64,000 nt of DNA from Lingula anatina (lineage: Eukaryota; Brachiopoda; Lingulata; Lingulida; Lingulidae), in NCBI RefSeq assembly GCF_001039355.2, contig NW_019776002.1, positions 107,321 to 171,320 of the forward strand, given 5' to 3'. The notes below the pieces were generated by a model, which was not told the origin of the DNA, did not search any database, and saw nothing but the letters and a program-made list of their open reading frames with translations. The translations under genes were made by a program, and so were the position numbers. Below, piece after piece: positions 56,986 through 64,000 of this stretch. Each line of letters begins with the position of its first letter. The stretch's first letter is position 1.

Positions 56986-57986
56986 CTGAAACCACAAACA
57001 ATAGTCATTATACAGCTACATTTACTATATACTTCAAAGTATTATAGCGTGTAATTGTCTTTCCAATAAAAATAAGATAAATATGTTTTAACATTTGCCC
57101 CATAAATGGACTGTTTTTTTCCAGGAAAGGAAAAAATATGTATAAGCAAAGATACAACATACTTCTTTATTTATTAGTCATCAAAAAAACACCATGTTTT
57201 TATCCCAAAACAAGAAACCACAATCCCACGACAGAGTACATTCCTGGCCACTTCAAGGTTGCATGTTCACAGGATTAGATTCATACAAAGAGGTCCGATA
57301 TGCTTTGAAAGAAAATATTATCATACACATTCCAAGTACACATTTATTTTTCTAGGTGAGTCCTATTGATTATCAACTGATGAGGTAGTGATAACCAAAA
57401 TAATCCCAAGTTACTGACTCAATCATCTTTACAAACAAAGATTTTTTTCTGTTTACAAGAACTATTAGGAATCCAATCAAACTTGATGGTGCATAGATTT
57501 GAACAAAAAACAAACAAACAAAAGTAACAACAAAAATAAGAAATAAAAAGAGAAAATTGATAAATACAACTTGTATACCTTTAAAAAATTAAATACATAT
57601 TTATATTTGTTCCTCTCAAAAGAAAATGTGAATAGTACAATAAAAACCAAACATCATTATATATTGAAAATGCGAGCACTACGATGCCCCCCCCCCCAAA
57701 TAATAATAATAATAATAAAAATAAAATAAAAAATGAAAAAATTATTTCCATGAATAAATGCACAGCCTATAAGCAAGCATGCTAATTACGTCTATAATCA
57801 TCGCTCTTTAAACCAGTTGATGGCCTTTCAGTGTTTATTAAGGAGAGAAAAGGTAGAGGAACATTCCTCCGCCAGTCCCCGAGGGCAGTCCCCAGGCCAG
57901 TGGGAAGACTTTGTAGCCTGGCCTGGAGGGGTCTACATTCCTGTCTTAGGATTCCCATGCCCTTACTGACAAAACTTGGAGCTTAC

Positions 57987-58022
57987 CAGTGGATGAGGTC
58001 ACGGGGTTGATTGCAATTACTT
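57987..58022 (-). CDS. 36-base micro-exon of the same - strand gene
   Basis: Reads VIAINPVTSST in phase 1-1, with a strong donor (ACTG|GTAAGC) and an acceptor preceded by a pyrimidine tract (CTTTTTTACACCCTCTTATG upstream of CTAAAAG). Joining to 56985 gives SSTEGEIQLTEEQ without a stop. Support is splice-site quality and frame only. Confidence 0.45.
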
Positions 58023-58739
58023 CTTTTAGCAAGCCATAAGAGGGTGTAAAAAAGACTGTTGACAAGTTCTGTTTCAGTAGGTAACGGATGATGATAGATT
58101 GTCGCTTGCACTACCTGTCTACAGAAGATGGCTAGGCTAGCAGGGACAATATGCACACTACTCACTAGTTCATGGGAACCTGACTGTATTGAGACCACAG
58201 TTGGGGAATATTTGCATCTCTGATGTCATGACTCTGAGATGATTTTCATATCATTAACTTTGCGGTAATCATGATTAGCCTTTCTTCTTTGCCTCATTTT
58301 GACAAAATTTTATGCTCAAATTGATTAATATGTCTTTTTACAACATCTCTGTTATAGATGATAGTAATATGTATATACAGGAGTATTGCTGCTTTGAGCA
58401 TATATTTTCTACACTTAAAATCAAATAAACTGTAAATGGCATTATATCCTGGCCAGTTTGTAATCTTAAATATTTATTTTTTCTTTATGGTTTCAGAGAA
58501 TTTATTATGAAATGTATGAGCAAAATGAATAATAACATATCAGACTTAAGTGTTGATTATTTATACTAAATTCAGCAAGGAAACCTCCTCCTGTTGAATG
58601 TTTAAATGCATCCCTTCCAGTCTCTATAAAATGTGCAAACATTACAGACTGAGGTACAGGCTTCTAAAACTTCCTGAGTAAAAATGAGTCATGTAATCTT
58701 TAAAAAAAATTCCATGTGTATGATTTATTTCTAGTTAAC

Positions 58740-58787
58740 CTGACACGACCTTCATCATGCCACTGAGCACGTCTGGGACCACATATT
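58740..58787 (-). CDS. Possible 48-base micro-exon of the - strand gene
   Basis: Reads YVVPDVLSGMMKVVS in phase 1-1, with donor GTCAG|GTTAAC. The acceptor (CCCACATGAG) has a weak pyrimidine tract. If included it joins as VVSEVIAINPVTS; if skipped the frame still holds, so it could be a cassette exon. Confidence 0.3.
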
Positions 58788-60449
58788 CTCATGTGGGTGC
58801 ATGTGTGCGTGCAAATGTACGTTTATCTGCGTATGCGTGCACAGGGTCTCATTGTACTGAAAATGTACCAGTTTCACATCCATAGCATACTCCCTGCTAT
58901 AAATACCATGTGTGCACCGACTGTCATGTATCTGATATTCCCAGGTTCACAAGCTTCATGGTATGTTGTGATTTATAACAAACTATTAACAGAACAAATG
59001 TCTACAAAGCTGGCTACAAAGGCCTTTCAGTGGTGAGGTAGTGCTGCAGTTTCACAGCCAGTCTGTGTGTGTATTGGTAGTGAGCCTGCCTTGCTGTGAA
59101 ACTGAACAGGCAAACAGACAGAAAGTAACAGAACTTAGAGCTCCTGATATTGTTTCTAATTACTTATCAAATCAACATGCAGTGTTAGACCGAGACCCAC
59201 CAAGACAAAGTTGCATATCTGTAAACAAAAGTTAATAAATTGGATGGTCTTTTCCAGATGCAAGGCATGCCAACCCATGCTCCTAAGGCTAAGGGAAAAC
59301 AAATGGGCATTAGGAGGCAAGGAGCAACAAGTGCTTGAGATATAGGAACAAACTGGTGATTCACTGCCAAAATAAAACAGTAAATAGTCCGCTTCTTTTT
59401 AAGGTTTGTTTGTTATTCCGGTAATACCATAATCAGTGTATAAGTTCTCCCCGGGGCTGGCAGGGAGGATAAGACACTAAGGTGCTGTACGACAGGCAAA
59501 CAACACAGCAAGCGGCCAGGGGAGTTCCCATGGGATAAAAATGTACACTTACCACCTCAAAAATGATGTATTAGAGAAAAAAACTTACCAACTGGAATTT
59601 TTTATACTTAATAGTACTGCTTTGGTATGTTTTTAATGTAATTAAAAAAAATTTTAAGAGTATAATATGAAAAAATTAGTAAACAGATAATTATTTTTAA
59701 CTTCTCGAAAAAAAAAACTTCATACCTTTAGAGGTAAGGGAAAAGTTCACATGCTAACTCTCCTCACATCAATTGAAGCTGACTTATCCAAACATTCCAA
59801 ATAAATTCTCAATAATGGCAACACTGCAACTTATCAACAGAACAATACCCAGCTATCCTAACGCAATACAAACCAGTAAACAAACAATTAGCATGACCAA
59901 ATAGTCAAATAAACAGGTAAACAATAGGATTAAAGGGGGTGCGCTGTTTTCAAATTTGATTATTTAATTTTCTGAGGTGAATGGTACAAAAATAAATAGT
60001 ACCCCCTGTTTTGATGGCAGAAATGTGTGATTTCACTTGTACAGCATACCAGGTGTGTCGTTATACCTGTATCTGTCCACTGAACCAATGTTTCACCCTA
60101 CAAGGAATCTTTTGAAAATAATCATTTTCACTCAGTTTTCAAGACTTCTAACTAAGTAGTACAGAACAGACAGAATTTATTGCTCCATTTCTTGGAACAG
60201 CAAGTTAAATGCCCTGAGAGAAGGAAGCCTTTGTATTTATAATATATAACAGTTATGATTATTTGTCCTACTTGGAAGTCTGTAATTAAATGCTATAAAG
60301 TAAACAGGAAAAGAAAATAAATCCACAGAAAATTGGTAATATAATATTGCAGAACATAATGAGATAATCAATACCACAAAATTAGTTTCATAAACAGGCA
60401 GGCAAAGATCATTCATACAAACTCTAATAAAAATTAAATAAATATTTAC

Positions 60450-60554
60450 CTATCATATCTATCATTTTACCAGTAAAAACAAAATTAACATTCCTATTAC
60501 TTCCCGACAGAGAAGCAAGCGGCCTGTTTATCATATGAAAATAAGCCCCGCCCC
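60450..60554 (-). CDS. Possible 105-base exon of the - strand gene
   Basis: The acceptor has a very good pyrimidine tract (ATGTTTTTGTTGCAG) and the donor is GATAG|GTAAAT. It reads GGAYFHMINRPLASLSGSN then RNVNFVFTGKMIDMI, open through 35 codons, again phase 1-1. Joined to the downstream exons the chain gives 136 residues and a stop. No family was recognised, and earlier exons are probably outside the window. Confidence 0.4.
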
Positions 60555-63500
60555 CTGCAACAAAAACATAAACATGAACACGTGTGTCCTCCCACGTGCA
60601 CCCTGCGCTGTGTTAACTGATGACACTGTTATCTCAGACTCTTGGTATGCAGGGGGTGGGGCCTACCTGACTCCCAGCCACAGGTAGATCACTTGACCCA
60701 GAAAGATGACAAACAGATAATGACAGTCAGGGCCATGAGAAAACCAGGCAAACCTTCAACCCTGCATTCTCCCCGTGTACTCGTGATCTCACCCATTAAA
60801 ATACATATTCCTGTCAGATATAAACAAGTCAGCTTTTGCCACATGACCAGTTGTGGCTACCTACCTCTGCCTGGACAGTCACATGCTAAGCACTGATTTA
60901 AATCTGGGAAAGCATGCAATTATCAGTTTATCCACCTCTTGACTTAAGACTTCTGCTTCTTACCCAAGTAAGCAATGAACACAAATATTTTCATACATAT
61001 GCACAGTAAATTGAGAATTTTATTTTTTCAAATAAGCAGGGCAGAATACATGCACAAGGAAATGAGAGATCCCACATCAAAGCACTTGTTAATTGGAGCT
61101 GAGCCTAGTATTGCTGCAGTTGCGCAAGGCTATTTTGTCATGTTGAGTGTACATCTTTCCGTCTTTTGGCCCCGAGTGTGTCCTGCATCACTGACACAGA
61201 CATCCCACTCACTGGGTTTTTATCGTAACCATCACATACCAGGCATAATGATGGGTGGAGCATGACAGTATCTTATCTTCCCGCCACCCTGCCCTTCCAC
61301 TGGACACATGTACCAACTACTGGAGAAATATTCAATGATAATAATTAACCTTGTTATAACTAGATTTCACTTCCACCGATGATGGTGTTCCTTTTATTTT
61401 GACATTGTTTTTATTAAATCATGATCACATGTCTGTTCTCCTTGAGGCCTCTCACCAACACTCTTACTGCTTGTATATCATATTTTTACTCTGTATGACA
61501 CCATGACCTTCAAACTGCTAACCACAAAAACATGACATCCTTTTGAAAGGGAAGAAGAGGATGAAATGACATTTACATTTGATATCAAAATGTAACACGA
61601 CAATAAACAAAATAAAATAATTGGCTTTAAAACCAGGAACATTGCAATATTCTCGCACGTGAATCCTTGTCATCCTATATAAATATAATCAGATAAAACT
61701 GATACAATTCTTTAAAAGATAGCCACACTGTTAGCTATAAACATAGTATCACCATGGCACCCCTTGATAAACTTTCTGCATATCAAAGTGAAATTATTCC
61801 AGACTTGGTCTCCCTAAGTATTATGGATACCAATTCTGGAATAATTTACTTGTCATAAACATTATTAATGGTTGTCTGCAACAGAATACCTGGCAGACTT
61901 ATCTAAGTATGCCAAATCCCTTTTAAAGTACATTTAAATTGACCCAGACAATAACATTGAACCAAAGATGTCCTAACATCCCTTCTAACACTCTAGGATA
62001 TCCGTGCAGAGCTGGAGGTAGCTGGTACCTTCTATAACAAAATTACAGTGTAGGAGGCCCCCCTCTTGTCAATGAAAATTCTTTCCCCAAGACAGATGAG
62101 GGCACATCAACTTCTCAAAGTTCAGTTCCTGTTTGCTGGGTGTCTACTACCACCCAGGTTACAGTACAGACAGGGCATACCATCAACAGGTGAATACAGG
62201 CCACTGCTATGAGAGCAACACATCAGAACAATTTATTATCATTCCACATCATAATGGGCCCCGTCAATACAGAGAATTGAGCCAAGTGCCTTTCCCATGA
62301 CTCCTCAATGGTCTGCTTCACTTTACAGCCAGCTCTTTTTACTTCTACAATCACATTTCATCTGCCATTTCAAATGATGAAATCAAAGTACTTCAATTTA
62401 AATCTCTCTCATACTTCATTTATTGCTACTTAGGTCTATAACTAAGTGACTAATAAAACTCTTGTCTGGGAGAGAGAGAGAGAGAGAGATCTGAATCTGC
62501 CAAGGTGATGTAACTCCACCTTCCCTATAATTTCCACTAATTGGCACAGACTTGTACACTGGACCTTTTAACATAATTGCTCTTTCTAAGCAGCAGAGCT
62601 ATCAAAAGTCCACTAAATGGTTTGTATTACTTCACTGAGCAACAAGCCAGGTCTGAGATGTTTACAGTGATAACATACCACATGGGCAAGGCAAGGAGGG
62701 AGGAAGTCTGCTCAGCCACACTGAACTGCATTCCTCCACACCATCAGTACAATCTTGGCCCAAGGGGGCACTCTATACCCACCCTCTTCACTGCCTCGCC
62801 CCACCACAGTGCACAGCAACTCTTCCACCTCATACTGGGCCTTTGAGGGACTGGTCACAATGAATTTTGTTGGTCTTTCTAGTGCACACCAACTCCATGG
62901 GGACTCTTGCTGAATGCAATCTGATTTACAGAGTAACATGCTTCCTCCTGGCATTGAGTGGAAATATATAAAAGTTGTGATTATACAGGTATGCTGGAAA
63001 CAAGAGGAGGCGTGCAAGTCTGATAATCTGACTGCATTCAGCGAGAGTCCCCGTGGAATTATTGCACATAAACTAGGTCAACAAAATTCATTGTTAACAG
63101 TCCCTTACACTGCCACTGCATGTGAGCTGAGAAACCACACATATGAAGCCTGGGGTTACCCAGCTTCTTGTCATTTGATTAAAAATATATTAAAAATTTT
63201 TATTAAAAAAAAAAGAAATTTAGTCAAACTTCCATTCAAAGATCCCTTAGTAAACTCCACAATAAAAGACTTTATTATAACTGTGAAGTATATTTCATCT
63301 TCATCTCAACTTTTTAATGTCTTTTTGAAAACCACACCTCTAAATAATCAGTAAAAACATCTTTGACCCTACTTCTTTTACCCCTCCCATTTTTATATCT
63401 TGATCAGTCATAAAAATATATCTGTGTCTGCCCTGATTCCACTGTTGTAACCCTGCTTTATCAGACCAGTGAAGTTCCCACCTACGCATCACGTTTTATT

Positions 63501-63778
63501 CTCTTGGTTGGTCTCTACACCAAATATTTGCTACTGGAGTGGGGTAACAACACAGGAAGTGGTATCTTGAAACTTAATATTGGATCAATAAGATAACAGG
63601 TGAGAATGAGGGTGTATGGAAGCTGAAGAGAGGAGTTATCTGCCCGGTTCCAATCAAACAGGGGATCACAGGATCAGTTGCAGGTTATCTTGGCATCAAA
63701 GGGAATGTTATCATTTCATAAAACTGGATTAACTGTCCTTACAACTCAACACCGTTGAGTAGGTGAGACAAAACAAAC
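60555..63778. other. Probably intron of the - strand gene or intergenic; nothing firm
   Basis: No further exon fits the required phase. An AG microsatellite lies at 62470-62489. The longest + strand frame (62914-63354) has no recognisable domain and runs into low-complexity Lys/Ile sequence, so it is not called. Confidence 0.5.
62470..62489. repeat. (AG)n microsatellite
   Basis: Ten uninterrupted AG units. Confidence 0.9.
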
Positions 63779-64000
63779 TGCCTCCTTCTACACTCCTTTC
63801 CTTCAAATCCTCCTCCCTCTCATGTCTTCTCAAACTCTGCCCCTGCACTCTTGTTCTTCCAAACCCTCCTCAATCATTCATTCTCCCCTCCCTAATACCC
63901 CTCCTACACCCCTCCCTCTGTTATCCTTTCAAATCCTCCTATACCCCCTCCTCCTCAATCTCCCTCCTACACCCCTCCTCTCTGCTGTCCTTTCAAATCC
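63779..64000. repeat. Polypyrimidine minisatellite running off the window
   Basis: Strongly strand-biased C/T sequence built from imperfect units such as CCTTTCAAATCCTCC and CTCCCTCCTACACCCCTCC. The CCTTTCAAATCC block recurs near 63924 and at the window end, so a tandem array probably continues beyond 64000. Confidence 0.75.

Noticed and set aside
59550-59610. Two strong - strand donors (GTG|GTAAGT and TTG|GTAAGT)
   Set aside because: The only acceptors leave 3-base exons; treated as decoy sites.
60666-60690. 25-base - strand exon candidate reading DLPVAGSQ with donor GTCAG|GTAGGC
   Set aside because: It ends in phase 0, while the next candidate exon (60450-60554) needs phase 1; it cannot be joined.
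62914-63354. 146-codon + strand frame, the longest in the window
   Set aside because: No domain or family resemblance; the second half is Lys/Ile/Asn-rich low complexity; no neighbouring exons.

Overview
This is a eukaryotic genomic window: AT-rich, intron-rich, with GT-AG splice sites, many microsatellites and two single-base N characters. Two animal genes can be identified confidently, both on the + strand, and part of a third, unrecognised gene lies on the - strand. The protein sequences and large regulatory-looking spaces point to an invertebrate metazoan (deuterostome or lophotrochozoan level); I cannot name the species. Layout: (1) 1-16226 is a two-pore channel 2 gene (TPCN2), open at its 5' end, with about 24 exon positions ending at a clear stop. 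(2) 16227-37760 is a long intergenic region with no supportable gene, several microsatellites, and higher-complexity patches that look like cis-regulatory DNA. (3) 37763-46697 is a complete five-exon D-type cyclin gene with a recognisable promoter and a 3' UTR running to roughly 49.2 kb. (4) 49.2-56.7 kb has no supportable gene. (5) 56762-60554 on the - strand holds four candidate exons, all joined in phase 1, that end an acidic protein I do not recognise; its 5' part is probably beyond the window. TPCN2 and CCND1 are also linked, in the same orientation, on human 11q13, so the window appears to preserve an old animal linkage. || The most interesting structure is inside TPCN2. Exon 7 is present as two tandem, diverged copies (7a at 2476-2590, 7b at 2845-2950). 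Each encodes an alternative domain I luminal loop, pore helix and selectivity filter. Reading-frame logic allows exactly one of them per mRNA: including both, or skipping both, gives an early stop. These look like mutually exclusive exons that would swap the pore-loop region of a lysosomal ion channel. A second duplication repeats three exons (domain II S5 and pore approach) about 6.34 kb apart with only synonymous coding differences. It brackets a 4.5-kb segment bounded by single Ns, so it may be either a recent genomic duplication or an assembly/haplotype artefact. || Other structures include a 138-bp perfect palindrome built around an (AT)n tract, a 161-bp satellite array, two terminal-inverted-repeat elements (one with a TTA target-site duplication like PIF/Harbinger elements), a duplicated splice donor, a duplicated S4 exon end, and paired inverted repeats in the cyclin D 3' UTR. 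The genes are not an operon. TPC2 is an endolysosomal PI(3,5)P2/NAADP-responsive cation channel and cyclin D drives the G1/S transition; their proximity is a linkage fact, not evidence of a shared pathway.
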